Part shown: positions 1 to 12,574 of the stretch, in pieces
Layout: every line of letters begins with the position of its first letter
How positions within the stretch are numbered: position 1 is the stretch's first letter
NCBI RefSeq assembly: GCF_026914265.1
Contig: NC_069124.1
Span: 90,734,628-90,798,627, forward strand
Direction of reading: 5' to 3'
Source: Mya arenaria
Lineage: Eukaryota > Mollusca > Bivalvia > Myida > Myidae
Length of the DNA stretch: 64,000 nucleotides
The notes under the pieces: generated by a model
What the model saw: only the letters and a program-made list of their open reading frames with translations
Told to the model about the DNA's origin: nothing
The model's database searches: none
Made by a program: the position numbers and the translations under genes

Positions 1-39
1 ATTGCTTGAAAACCCTTGAGCCAAACTTAATCTATTTTT

Positions 40-620
40 ATGCCCCCGAAAGTGGGCATATTAAAATTGCACCGTCCGTGTGTCCGGCTCAATAAATTGT
101 GTCCAGGCTGTAACTTTCTCTTGTACGGACAGATATTATAATAACTTGCCACATGTGTTCAACACACCAAGACGACGTGTCGTGTGCAAGACCTGTGTCT
201 CTACCTCTAAGGTCAAGGTCACACTTAGTGTTTATTCACAATAGAATGCTGCATATAAGTACATAGAGTATATGTTGTCGTGTCCGGGCTGTAACTTTCC
301 CTTGTATGGACAGATTTTAAAATAACTTGCCACATGTGTTCGACATACCAAAACGACCTGTCGCATGCAAGACCCATGTCCCTACCTCTAAGGTGAAAGA
401 TACACTTAGTGTTTATTCACAATGGAATGCTAAATATAAGGACATAAGAGTGTAGGTTGTCAAGTATGGGTGGCATTTTTTATGTTCAGAGGCAATTTAA
501 AATGACTTGCCATATGTTTTTGACACGTAAAGGTCAAGATCAACTTTTCATGTACTAACCTTGTTCATAGGTCAATGTCACATTTGGGGCATTGGTCACA
601 TACTGTGACAGCTCTTGCTT
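40..620. repeat. Degenerate ~180-bp tandem repeat (three units)
   Basis: The phrase GTGTCC(A/G)GGCTGTAAC with the following ACTTGCCACATGT block recurs near 100, 280 and, more diverged, 460, giving a period of about 180 bp. Each unit carries an AAGGTCAAG-like stretch. The block starts near a CCCCCGAAAGTGGGCATA segment and fades out around 620. It looks like a dispersed invertebrate repeat with internal tandem structure. No coding potential seen. Confidence 0.7.
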
Positions 621-2280
621 TGTTTCTCCTCTAGCGACATAGTAGATGGTTGGTTGGTCAGTAAGTAGTTTTCTTCATATGTATGTTTTTAAATAGTAAA
701 AGAACATGTTCTTGTATGCTGTATAGGCTCCTGTTTTTTAATTAATTATAAAAATATTTTCTAAAACTAGGTCAGAGGGACAAAGAGAGAAATAATGCAA
801 GCTGCTTAGTCGAGATATCAGTCTAGACAAGACTTGAAATTCAAAAGCAAGATTTAGTGAAAAAAGTTACAGACATAGTGAGTCATTGTATAAATTTATA
901 TAAACATATTTTATTTTTAAACCTTAACATTTTATGATTGGATCTTAATCATTAAATAATTGGCCATCACTATTAGGCTTCAGACTGTAGAGTTATGGGA
1001 TGATGGCATTGGAAGGGCTCTCCTTATCAAATCTTTGTTGCAAGCATTAATAAAAGTAAAGTTTTAAAAGCGTAAAAAGGTCTGACAGTTAGATTATAGG
1101 TGACACTATGTATTATGGTATTTAAATTTCAGTACATATACATATTCTAAATTCGTAAAAAGAAATGACCTGAATCATATTAAATATAGCTGTTGCAGTA
1201 AAAAGTGTATAATTGTTCTTTCTTTTGACTTAAATCTTTATTTCGACTGAAATTCAATGTGAATCTGCCAATTTTGCAATCTTTCAAGGCTGAAAAAACT
1301 TGTATGTTGTATTTTGTTCAGTTTAATCTTAACATACTCATTAGATAGATATTTATTTTCCTCCGATAACTGAAGAGCAAAGAACATCACACTTGAAATA
1401 CGTATGATACATTGATACTTATATACACATATATACACACACATGCAGTGATACACAGAACATAGTTCTGATGCAAATTATTAGGCAAGGGCTAGACCAA
1501 AAGCGAAATTCTAGAATCCACCTTTGCATCGCAATTAAGCTATAAGTTATACCAGGCATCCAACATTTTACATTTATAAATAAGTTTCGTATACAATAAC
1601 CGAATATATTATACCTTACATAATTATGTTCCTTCTTATTTGTTATAAATATTTAAACAGTATAATTTTCAACATGTAGTTTAGTGGGCCTTAAAAATAA
1701 AAAAGTGACCAGTCACTTCCGGTCAGCCTTCAGTCGATGTAATGCAGGGGGTGTCTGTACTATTTCTTATTGGTTCTTATTACCAATTTACCAGCGTTGC
1801 TCAGATAGTACATATACGTTTGTATACATGTTATAAGCATAAATACTAAGTAGAAGCATGTCTAGCTATATGTTTTAGACATATGAAATGGTCAACAATA
1901 ATCGAAACCAGTGAAAAAAGTATGGATTTAATGTTGCTGGAGCGTCAAGCATTTTTGTTCAATGCTGAGTTATGAAAAAAAAAATTAAAACATTATTATC
2001 AATAAAATTATTAGGGTTAGGCAATGGGTTAAAGTCAGTCAGGCAACATTTAATATTTAATTATAGGACTTGTAAACTTTTTCATATTTAATACCCCATT
2101 CCATCAAACTTGGTCAAAGATTTTTGTTATGAATACCTTTTCTTTTGAGGGCTTTCTTCCACATTGCAAACTATTGTACTCAGATAAGCTATATACAAAA
2201 TGATATTTGGTGGACTTTGCATTTGTGACAAGGCCTGTCAATAATAACAAAAATATGCCAACTAATTTAATAAATTTTTA
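621..2280. other. Intergenic, nothing recognised
   Basis: AT-rich sequence with frequent stops in all frames. I see no splice-bounded open segment, RNA gene or clear repeat here. Confidence 0.5.
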
Positions 2281-2760
2281 AGGTTTTACAGTTTTGTAAC
2301 AAAGAGTGCTATTGACTAAATACTGTATGTTGCGCAGACTCAGTGTGGTTGTTTTCAAGATTTTAGTGATAGTTTCTATAACTATTTGTTTACATTGACA
2401 GTGACCTTAACCCTGACCGTGACCTTACCCCTTGGAGCCTTTAATAAAGCCCTATTGTGACTGCAAATAGTTTTTTAAGTATATATGATGACATGATGTT
2501 CATTTCTAATTAGCATATGTATGTAAGCATAGGTTGTTTTAACATTTTAGTGATTATCCTTGTTTAATTTTAATTTACAGTGACCTTGACATTGCCTTAT
2601 GGGTGCAGTAATAAACTCAATCTCCACAAATAGTGTATTGAAGATTTAGTATAAATATGTAGAACGTGGATGTTTTAAAGACATCAGTTTTTACTGTTAA
2701 TTTACATTGACCTTGTGCCTACCTAAACTGAAGCCTAATCTCGGCAAATAATAAGGTTTT
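2281..2760. repeat. Degenerate repeat with recurring TGACCTTGAC-like blocks
   Basis: AGTGACCTTAACC, AGTGACCTTGACATT and ATTGACCTTGTGCC occur near 2400, 2580 and 2705, each followed by a similar 'CC..AATCTC/AAATAGT' tail. This is the reverse-strand form of the TCAAGGTCA-bearing repeats seen at 46-47 kb and 0-0.6 kb. Confidence 0.5.
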
Positions 2761-4787
2761 TTTATATAAAGAAAGCAGAAGATAAATCGTGACTCAAACC
2801 CTTTTTTGGAGGCTTTCAAGCATTCCAAACTGATCTGCAACAGAATGAGGCTAGCATCCTACCGAGGTACACGGGAACGTAAATGCAAAATAACTCCAGA
2901 CATTACTTTTTTGTTTAACTGGATGTGCTGAAAGACGAATATAAAAAAATAATCTTAGAAATTGATAACATGCATTATACATGCAATGTATAGTAACATG
3001 ATTGTATATATGTTAACATGTTTTGTGTTTTATTATTTTATAAACAAAAGTGTGTCATTGCATTAAAATTTATTAATTTAACAGCTTCCCAAGGACTTTC
3101 AGCCGTACATAATTCCGAAAACACTATATGCATATTTGTAATTGTAACCAACTGTTTGCGTCATCTTGTTCAGTCTTGAGGACGATATATTGCCACATGC
3201 CAGATATGAGGGAAAACGGACGCCGTAACCGTCAGCACTCCAGTATTGAGGACGGCACCTGGGGTGAACACGGTAGCACACGTACATCACGTATACGTAT
3301 CATCGTCACATACCAGTATTGACAATAACTGTACTTATTAACACGCTAGCAAGTATGCCCAAGATTGTCCAAGACGTATGCAAACCTTTTATATACGGGT
3401 GTGTTGTACATACGGACACGCGAGCCAGTTTGGCCAGGACGTCTCCATATCTCTTATGAACCGGGCATATTATACATATTATGTTCGATGGATGCCTTGT
3501 GTGTTAAACATTATAAGTTATGTTTATTATTGACACACGTGATTCCTAAACAGTCACGGGCGTCAAAGTGTAGAGCGCGGTTTGAAGTGAACGTGCTTCC
3601 CTAATACAGCAGTGAAAGTTGACTGTTTGCACTAACAACTGTATGTTTGCACGCGGACATTGCGGGGATAGCTTGGTAGCGAGGCGGTTGGCGTTATCGC
3701 AGCGACCTTAAAGTGGTGGCAAGACCTTGCAGCTTGTGCAAATCTCGCTCAGCATGGCCCCAGACTTCGTCGACACGGTAAGAAGGCGAAATAATGCTTC
3801 TGTTTATGCCTAATGCATTTCGCTGCAGATGGTTTGGTTGTTTATGCAATAAAGATTAAACTGTTGACCATACCTTATGCTGCATTGTTGCTTGGCATGA
3901 ATGCCACTGAAATCTTAAACCACCTCATGTTTCGATCACTTGTGGGCATCATAATTTCAGTGCTGCATATTTATAATTACAATTATAAACTGATGTTAGA
4001 CAAAAACATCTCATTTTTAACGGGTACCCATTTTGTTTTCTTGTCTCTGACATCAAGCTACTTGTATAATTGGCGCGTGGGTTAGGTGTAAATATGGCGA
4101 TAGGAGACGGACAACTGTCTCTTGAAATGTACACATTGATACAATTTGGTAGTGAACAGTATCAGTAACTACATAAATACTGTCGAACAGTCACAAAAAC
4201 TTGGCTCTGACTTTGAAAAGTTTGTTGTATATCAAGACAAACTGACCCATTAAATAGCTTTTAATTTCCACCGAGATGAATTAATTACTACGCAACCATT
4301 TCATTCAGAAACGGCAAGACATTCTTTAAACAAACTGGTGTGAACATTACCTGTAAAACGCGAGCGAAATTTATCTACGTAAATATTTAAAAAAGGGGGG
4401 TCTTCCAACTTATTTCGTATTCCTTTTCAACAGATTTAAATAGGGATTCATAAACCATGTTCTATTTGGCATGCTGTGGAATCCGGATTTTTCCTCCATT
4501 TAAATGCAACGTAACTTGAAGAAAGTCACTGGCATTGTTATGTCTCATGTAACACAGCATACACACGTAACCGGATCATGATTTCCGGCGTCGCCTACGA
4601 CATAAAATATTCATGACCACTTTTTCACTTAAGGCAGTTGTAATATAATTTTGACCAAACATAAAACTGTTGTTGATAATGAACATACAATATCGACCAG
4701 GTTTGATTAACAGCCATATTGCATTGTTCCCCCTTATGGCTCTTGAATTGTCAAATTCCGACCAAATTGTCTTTCTTTCTCTCGATC
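2761..4787. other. Intergenic; possible tRNA-like relic near 3670
   Basis: No gene supported. Around 3670-3720 there is an A-box-like GGATAGCTTGGTAGCGAGGC stretch without a convincing B box, possibly a SINE relic. The short ORFs in this stretch have no recognisable domain and no flanking splice logic. Confidence 0.35.
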
Positions 4788-5050
4788 CACCACTAGATGG
4801 CAATATTCATATATGTATGTATATGTTATGGTCCACTAGATGGCAATATTCATATATGTATGTATATGTTATGGTCCACTAGATGGCAATATTCATATAT
4901 ATGTATGTATATGTTATGGTCCACTAGATGGCAATATTCATATACATGTATGTATATGTTATGGTCCACTAGATGGCAATATTCATATATGTATGTATAT
5001 GTTATGGTCCACTAGATGGCACTATTCATATATGTATGTATATGTTATGG
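4788..5050. repeat. 43-bp minisatellite, about six copies
   Basis: Unit of 43 bp beginning CCACTAGATGGCAATATTCA, followed by a TATATGTATG-rich half and GTTATGGT. The array is bracketed by similar phrases (TTATGGCTCTTGAATTGTC on the left, TTATGGTTCTTGAATTATC on the right), as though the array grew inside a short duplication. Overlapping ORFs here are only the repeat read in shifted frames. Confidence 0.9.
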
Positions 5051-6051
5051 TTCTTGAATTATCAAAAGTACTCAGGCAAGTTTGATAAGTGCTATACAAA
5101 TCATTTTTTAGTTGTGGCCCATTATATTTTGGTCTTAATCTTCAATGAGTCTAGTCTTTTGGGGTATTATCAGCATATGTTGAATAAAATATATTCAAGT
5201 TAAATATAAAAATAAAAAGACCTCGCTCTAACAGCTTGTTCCAGAACTGTCCACTAAATGCTCTTAGCAAGCGACATATTTAGTTCGCGGAAATTGAAAT
5301 TTGGTTGATCTTAGACCGTAAGTTTAATATTGATTAGTTTGTAAAAAAAATGTGTCTACATAGTCTTTAATTGTGTTCAGAAAACTCAGTACAAATGATA
5401 TTTATTATTAGTAACGCCAACCAGAAAACTTGCGGTGCTCAGTTGATAACGTGTTCATAATTAAGAGAGAGAGTTTGGTTCCAAACGACATTAGCATTTT
5501 TATTTTATGAATCAGTTCAGCATAAGTCATACAGTATGACAACAATTCATTGGTCTGTTCTCTCACGGCAGACCCCTGTTGTGAGGTTTGGTTAAACCCT
5601 AAATCGCAAATGTACATTTATTTGTGTCCAACATGGGTGAGTCTTTTCAGGTCAATGGAGACGCAATTAATCTTTATCTCCAAGCTTTAATTAAGTGTCT
5701 TAGGACGTATGAAGTGGTCTTATTAAAATGTACGGAATGCGCGGTGCCCGCCCCCTGTCCACCGCTACAAAGTCAATGTTTGTTTACCTGGTGATACTTC
5801 TCTGAACGGAAGTGGAGCGGCAGGAGACGCGATATCTACGTCCACGACTCTGGAATCTCCATGTGATAACACACACACACGGTACTTTGCCTGGCCTTCT
5901 CGTTTGGTTCCGGGCAAACGTATGTGTGATGATTTATCCGTTAGGTTTCCATAGCATGTTAACGAAAAACAGGGAAAGCGTTAAGAGCAAATTCCGGACG
6001 AAGCGTTGAAACGAATGCTCGACCGATGCATTTACCAACAAATTTTGCCAG
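5051..6051. other. Intergenic, nothing recognised
   Basis: Ordinary AT-rich sequence. The moderately GC-rich part at 5740-5960 contains a short ORF but no recognisable protein. Confidence 0.4.
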
Positions 6052-6067
6052 TAAACACACACACACA

Positions 6068-6126
<59 letters not shown>
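6052..6126. repeat. Compound CA / CGCA microsatellite
   Basis: A run of CA dinucleotides passes into (CGCA)n and back into (CA)n. ORFs of Cys/Val/Arg on the opposite strand are translations of this microsatellite. Confidence 0.95.
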
Positions 6127-6128
<2 letters not shown>

Positions 6129-6427
6129 CCCCCATCCCCCAATTGACTGAAGTGGGTGGAACGCGGTAAGCTGAAACCCAACACTTCGCATTCATGAATC
6201 GGTACGCTTACTCTCAAAATCGTTTAATATTATTTGTCAGGATTCTAGTCGGTAATAAAGAATATTCGGTATTAACGCATTATCATTATATCATATATTG
6301 TATGTAAACTGGCATTTTGTAAAGTGAGTCTGTGGCCGATCTAGGAGCATATTTAGCCTGATGCAAGATTACTCGGCACATTGAACCAAATTATTTACTT
6401 TACTGTGTCCTTACCGCATTGAAGGGA

Positions 6428-6433
6428 TATAAA
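6428..6433 (+). promoter_or_regulatory. Possible TATA box of the secreted coiled-coil gene
   Basis: TATAAA within GGGATATAAACATT, about 250 bp upstream of the start codon at 6684. It is the only good TATA match in a plausible place, but there is no transcript evidence and this composition makes chance matches common. Confidence 0.25.
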
Positions 6434-6683
6434 CATTTATCAACTCCATCATCAATGATAGTAGTGCGAAGTACCAAGGTTAACATTTTGGAATTAAAAA
6501 ATATACATGAAATTGAAATTTGGGTGCGTTTCTTTTATTTTTAAAAAACATTAATGCTGTTATTTAAAACGAACTAAAGAAAGAAAAAGAATATAACTTT
6601 TCGTATTTACGAACTTATCGTTTCTGTACCCAATACCAATCAAGTGGTTTTCGTTCCTTGGTGTACCGGGTCTAACGCAAACT

Positions 6684-9600
6684 ATGCGCCATTTCAGGAT
6701 GCAGTGGACACGAGTGCTAGTGCTTGCTTGCGCGCTTCTTGTGTGCGCCGTGGACGCCGTCTCCGAAATTGAGCAGGTATAAATAATGTCTCAGTGATAT
6801 TCTTTTTTTCTAACATTTGATTCACCCACCATTGTGTCCGCCTGACATACTATCGAGTAAGAGACGAATGCTTTTATATCGCTCTACTCACTTATTAATA
6901 TTTTCCAGCTGAGACACGAGTTGAACCAGGCAGTTAGCGAAATTGGTCGGGTGTCGTCCGCGCTGGCCATGATTGAAGGCCGGACCGATGCGGCGCGCAC
7001 GGAGCTACTGCGGGAGGTTGGGGCTCTGGACAGGGACGTATCGACTCATTCAAAGGACATCCGGGCAGTGAAAACCGTGATGAACACATTGGTGGAAGAC
7101 AACGTAAAAATGCAGGGCAACCTCAGGGCTATGCATGGTAAGGCGATGTGCGGTATAGTACGGGTAATGCAGTATGCAAGGTGAGGGATTGCGCTATGTC
7201 TATAGTACGGGAAATACAGTATACAGGATAGACGATGTGCTGTGTACTATGTTAAGCATGTGATAAAAGGCAGTATGCACGGTATGGTCGTGCGCTATGT
7301 ATTACGGGTAATGCAGTATGCACGGTATGGTCGTGCGCTATGTACTACGGGTAATGCAGTATGCACGGTATGGTCGTGCGCTATGTACTACGGGTAATGC
7401 AGTATGCACGGTATGGTCGTGCGCTATGTACTACGGGTAATGCAGTATGCACGGTATGGTCGTGCGCTATGTACTACGGGTAATGCAGTATGCACGGTAT
7501 GGTCGTGCGCTATGTACTACGGGTAATGCAGTATGCACGGTATGGTCGTGCGCTATGAACTACGGGTAATGCAGTATGCACGGTATGGTCGTGCGCTATG
7601 TACTACGGGAAATACAGTATACAGGATAGACGATGTGGTGTGTACTACGTTACTATAGTATGCACGGTATGGTCGTGCGCTATGTACTACGGGTAATGCA
7701 GTATGCACGGTATGGTCGTGCGCTATGTACTACGGGTAATGCAGTATGCACGGAATGGTCGTGCGCTATGTACTACGGGTAATGCAGTATGCACAGTATG
7801 GTCGTGCGCTATGTACTACGGGTAATGCAGTATGCACGGTATGGTCGTGCGCTATGTACTACGGGTAATGCAGTATGCACGGTATGGTCGTGCGCTATGT
7901 ACTACGGGTAATGCAGTATGCACGGTATGGTCGTGCGCTATGTACTACGGGTAATGCAGTATGCACGGTATGGTCGTGCGCTATGTACTACGGGTAATGC
8001 AGCATGCACGGTATGGTCGTGCGCTATGTACTACGGGTAATGCAGTATGCACGGTATGGTCGTGCGCTATGTACTACGGGTAATGCAGTATGCACGGTAT
8101 GGTCGTGCGCTATGTACTACGGGTAATGCAGTATGTACGGAATGGTCGTGCGCTATGTACTTTGGGTAATACCTAGGAGCCTTAGTGAATGTATGTCGCA
8201 ATACTTACAATACTAACAAGGCCCCGCCGAAGGGGACTGTCAGAGTGTCGAAAGGCTCAATGGTACGTGCATCAAATTTGAATGTGTATGGTGATTTCAG
8301 CAAGTTTAATTATGCATGATTATATACAATTTCCGATTGCCTTTTGCATGATACATTTCGAACATTTAAATTTATTAGTCACCAGTTGTCAATCAAACAA
8401 ACAGATGACCAACAATGTGGTTATATTTTGTAAATAAAGATCAGCTCGTGGTTGCATTATTCAATCGATTAACTGGAAAACCTTCGCCTAATGATCTCGA
8501 CAAGTTGAAATAATTGCTTTGGCGACTGGTCAATTGTTTATGAAAATCGTGGTCAATCTGACCACTTCTTATGCAAACAGCAGCTCACCCAGCGTCTCCT
8601 GCTCGGCATGTACTAGAAAACAAAAAAGAATAGGTCACTTGAAAAGTGTTAGCCTATTTTTCCAAAACTCTTCGACAAGTTGACACTATATGCAAGGGTC
8701 TTGGTGTAGTCGTGACGGTGCCTTTGAACATACAACGAACAAACATTTAGTATTTCGACCGAATTATGGAATACGTTCACAATGTGCTTAAGAAGTCATG
8801 CCAACGAGGTGTCTGTATGACACATATGTCAAGTTGAATGAGCTCACGTTAAGGAAGGAGGTAATAACACTCGCTACTAGCTATCTCCTCAAACCTTACG
8901 ATGAGTTATGTAAAATATGTCTTATTCCAATGTCTTCTGAGACTAATAACGCTTAGACTAATGTTTACGTCGACGTTATAATGTGTTTTCAGGTATGGAC
9001 ACTGACCTGGGTTACGTGCGGGCATCTGTAGAACGGCTCAAGGGTGAGATGGCGGAGCGACTCGAGATGAGTGGCGCTCGTCTCAACACGCTAGAGGGGA
9101 AACTCGACAAACAGGCGGATTCACAGCAGAGAATCACCGGTATAGTTGCTTCTGTAACTTCATTTTTGATTGCAAAGTTAGAATTGCAGAGCCAACAAAC
9201 TGTGCGAAACCGAATGGTAGTGTATCGGCCATTTACTTTATTCGATCTTATTGGATATTAAAGCTGCACTCTCACAGATTGAACGTTTGACAACTTTTTC
9301 ATTTTTTGTCTTGTAACGAGCCATTTTTTGCGAAAACCTATGGTAACCAGACCGCTGACAAAAAGTTAGATCGCAGATTTTTACATTCAAGGTCAAAAAT
9401 TTATGTTTTATGCATTTTTAAAACCCTTATAACGGTTTAAGCCATAAAATGTTAATTTTCGAACGGAAATATAAAAAATTAAGATCTGATTTTTTGTCAG
9501 CAATCTTATGTCATTGGTTTCCAGATATTTACACAAAAAACTGCGCTTTCCAAGACAAAAATTTTAAAAATATATTGTAAAAACGGTATATCTGTGAGAG

Positions 9601-10341
9601 TGCAGCTTTAATATTGAATGGAGTTCGAAAAGAACTATCAATGCGGCAGTAAAAATGGATGGAATGCATTAAAGTGTTGAATTGGTAATAGCCCTGTACA
9701 GGACTGAGAACACATTTGTGCTATTTCAGTTATGATGAGCGGTCAGATGCAGAAAAACAAGGAGACTTTGGAAGGCTTGAAGTCCAAACTCACGGAGGAG
9801 GTAGGAACGACTCGGGTCCCTGCTCGATATACCGCCCGGAAATAGATAGTTTGCTACATGAACTAGAAAAAGATTAAACCTACATTTCCAGCCAATGAAA
9901 TTGTCTAACGGTCGTCAATTCTTAAATCCAAAATGACGTGTAAATTTTGTTCCCCGTCTGCTGAAAACATGTTATGATTTAAGTCAATTAGTTTATATTT
10001 TGTAAAAGCTTACTCATTAAGATTTAACATAATGTGTTCTAATTACTTCATGGAGAGATTTGATGATGGTTGAAAACTTTAATGCTTTAACTTGTAAAGT
10101 CATCCTTTTCTTCTGCTTGTTATAGATTATTGTCGGCCTCACTGTATACAGGTTGCGTTTTTTTTCAATTTGATATACTGTAGAAAAAAACAAATCTGGA
10201 TATTTCTATATTTTTCATTTTAAAAAGGTGCACTAGCACCGGCTTTTTATGTTTCAGACAGAGGGCATGCGGGACTACTTTGAATCCAAGTTCGGCGGCC
10301 TACAGCGCAAGGTCGAAGACCTACAGAGCAGGCTCGACTAG
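6684..10341 (+). CDS. Secreted coiled-coil protein, 207 aa, five exons
   Basis: Exons 6684-6776, 6909-7137, 8993-9139, 9730-9800 and 10258-10341 have GT donors and AG acceptors and join in one frame (93+229+147+71+84 = 624 nt, stop TAG). The start gives a basic N-terminus followed by a hydrophobic run (VLVLACALLVCAVDA, about residues 11-25), a clear signal peptide. Met6 could also serve as start. The rest is hydrophilic and largely alpha-helical, with coiled-coil heptads (for example VRASVERLKGEMAERL) and no cysteine in the mature part. It is therefore probably an exported protein that oligomerises through a coiled coil. I do not recognise a family; without a C-terminal C1q or lectin domain it could be a stand-alone stalk protein of the kind seen in mollusc secretions. 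Intron 2 holds a 43-bp minisatellite and intron 3 a MITE. Confidence 0.8.
7141..8170. repeat. 43-bp minisatellite in intron 2 of the secreted coiled-coil gene
   Basis: About 20 near-identical units of 43 bp containing GCACGGTATGGTCGTGCGC and CTACGGGTAATGCAG. A degenerate leading edge (7141-7270) begins only a few bases after the exon 2 donor. Each unit holds a small inverted repeat (GCACG, 7-nt loop, CGTGC). A variant block with ACAGGATAGACGATGTG occurs both at 7220 and 7620, a sign of internal duplication. It shares no sequence with the 43-bp array at 4.8 kb. Confidence 0.95.
8171..8992. other. Rest of intron 2, nothing recognised
   Basis: Unique-looking intron sequence between the minisatellite and exon 3. 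No open segment or repeat identified. Confidence 0.5.
9258..9611. mobile_element. MITE, copy 1 (354 bp, long terminal inverted repeats)
   Basis: Begins TTAAAGCTGCACTCTCACAG and ends with its reverse complement CTGTGAGAGTGCAGCTTTAA. Internal sequence also shows dyad symmetry. It carries no ORF and is a non-autonomous DNA transposon. The outer TTAA may be a target duplication or part of the inverted repeat. It lies in intron 3 of the secreted coiled-coil gene. Other copies: 21319-21664 and 63862 to the right edge. Confidence 0.9.
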
Positions 10342-10616
10342 TGGCCGTGACTGCATACTGCATACGAACAAACAAGATCGCCTTCATCATTTGCTTCAAT
10401 TTAACAAATTAAAAGTTCGGTAGTCGACGAAAAACTTTGATTCAAACTTGCAACATGTTTTATAGGATCATGGCTTGTACATACATTTTGATCGACACTT
10501 TATATACACGTCTCCTCATTCTTAATTCGTGGTTCAAAAAGTGGATAATCGTTATCATGTTATCATTTACACGTGTTCATTGTTTAAACAGATAAAATCA
10601 GATAAAAGGTGACTTT

Positions 10617-10617
<1 letters not shown>
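10342..10617. other. 3' flank of the secreted coiled-coil gene
   Basis: Presumed 3' UTR and downstream sequence. No canonical AATAAA was seen close to the stop; AAATTAAAAG near 10408 is the nearest A-rich signal. Confidence 0.35.
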
Positions 10618-10656
<39 letters not shown>

Positions 10657-10745
10657 CATTATTATTATGCCTTCCCATTCCTTACGCGTACACGAACATT
10701 ATTCTTCTTCTTCCTCCTCCTCCTCCTCTTCTTCTTCTTCTTCTT
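10618..10745. repeat. (ATT)n and (TTC/TCC)n microsatellites
   Basis: A nearly perfect ATT run to about 10668 is followed, after a 30-bp gap, by a TTC/TCC run at 10700-10745. Ser-rich and Arg-rich ORFs on the two strands here are artefacts of these runs. Confidence 0.95.
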
Positions 10746-11870
10746 TGATTTTCACCAAACAATGTCTGTCTGAGCCCAGCAAACAACCGACGTCGGTACG
10801 TCTTAGCCGCCCCAAATCCCACTTCATGCAATGTGGAAACTCTGACGTCCGTGCAACGTTGAGTTATGACGTCATCTCGACATGGGAAACTCGTCGGGCG
10901 CCTGTTTTGAATCGAATCGCACTCATACCTAACAACGCAAAAAACATTTGGTGTTCCATTACCTAAAGGCACATCAGTGTTGTTTTTTCCACTTTTAGGG
11001 GAATGGTGGCAGGGCCCTTAGATAGGGTAAAAATAGCGCTGATTTGGCAAAAGGTAGAACAATATTAACATGATTATTCAACAAACCAATCGACTTTCAT
11101 AAATGGCACTAAATTGCTATATTTGCTAAATGAAAAGAGGTCAGTGCTCCCCTAAAAGAAAATGGGACGAAAAAAATGGAAATATTGTTAGTATCGTTAG
11201 TATCGTGTAACCTGCATTTTATTTTGGTGCATATTGGAACTTGAGGAACAAGACAATGCTGCATATTATATACAACTAAGCACTATTAAACCACCATGAT
11301 AATAACAAAACTTTGATCTACTAGATATCTGAGATATTTTATCAGAATTCTCACCATAACGATTTAAAAATAAGATCATTATATATATAAATTTTACGAT
11401 TTAAAAATAAGATCTTAATATATATAAATTATTATTAAATACTTTATGAGTGCGTTTGAACCGATCGGAAAATATAGAGGTCCGATTTAGCTTCGAATAT
11501 TTAATACATATCGAAAACGATAAGGGACCGATATCCTTACGGTTGGTAAAAATCTTTCTTCTTAAACATACTTATTACCTCCCTTGATTTAAATTAACTT
11601 GATTTTATGTTCATTTATTTAAAACTTCCATTTTAGATATCTCGAATATGATCCACTTCCACTTTAGATATCTCGATCAGATATGATCAAATAAAGTAAC
11701 TTATGAAATCTAATAATGAACTGTATATAAGCTTATATATAGATATTTTCATGTAAATGGTTTAAAATATATTTAAGTATGTTTCTTTGACCGGAAGTTG
11801 TATGCGTTTAAATATTGCAAATGTGAATTACGTCCAAAATGATCGTAATTGCGACGTCGTGTTTGACGTC
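10746..11870. other. Intergenic; short tandem duplications only
   Basis: No gene seen. A segment of about 40 bp (ACGATTTAAAAATAAGATC plus an AT tail) is tandemly duplicated at 11359-11428, and TTTAGATATCTCGA is repeated at 11632-11672. Confidence 0.5.
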
Positions 11871-12574
11871 GGGTCAAACCCAATCTCATTAAAATCATAT
11901 CGTGACGTTCACTTCATTTCATTACGTTATATTTACACCTCAACTTCCATTCCTTGAATGAACTGCCTTTCGGTGAACGCAACATCTTCGGATATGTTCG
12001 GATCGTAATTCATTGCATAACAATATACATGAAAGCTATTGATCTTGTTATTGGTTGTATTGTGTCTGCAGGTCCCGTAAAATATAGATCACATTTTTAA
12101 AAGTGTTAGTTTATTATATTTTAAATATAATGGTACCAGAAGTGTTTCAATTTTACGTTTTAAAGTGATTTCAAGTGGTTGATCTTTCCCCGCGTTTTTG
12201 TCACATCAATTTGAAAAAAATGTTTCCGGTTATAGTCGGGTCGTTCTATTTACAGAATGGGTAAGAACGGATTACTTAAAGGTTTTCTTAAATGAAATGA
12301 AGATTTTTTTTAACAATTCTTGAATGAAATAATGAACTATTGGTGTAAATATAAGGAATGAATTGCGGGGTTGATGTCATTATCGGGGATATGAACGCAA
12401 TTGGGTTGGTCAAAGTACGCGTGGAGTCCTTCGGACTCCACACACATTGACCAACCCAATTGCGTTCATACCCCGATAATGACATCAACCCCGCAATTCA
12501 TTCCTTAAATGTAACATAGCGTAACGTCGTGAAGCGTGTATTGGGGATCTGATTTTAATGAGATTGGGTCAAAC
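11871..12574. mobile_element. Fold-back/MITE element with terminal inverted repeats
   Basis: The ends are inverted repeats: ACCCAATCTCATTAAAATCA at 11878-11897 and its complement near 12550-12570, with weaker complementarity continuing inward for about 65 bp (ACGTT..CTTCA..TTACG..). No ORF inside. The centre carries an exceptionally long hairpin, listed separately. Confidence 0.8.
12352..12507. repeat. Long near-perfect hairpin, about 75-bp arms
   Basis: The left arm starting TAAGGAATGAATTGCGGGG is complementary to the right arm ending CCCCGCAATTCATTCCTTA. The only differences are a 1-base indel and a few changes near the tip, where GGAGTCC-TTC-GGACTCC closes the stem. The two overlapping ORFs are the two sides of the same palindrome. 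Confidence 0.95.
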
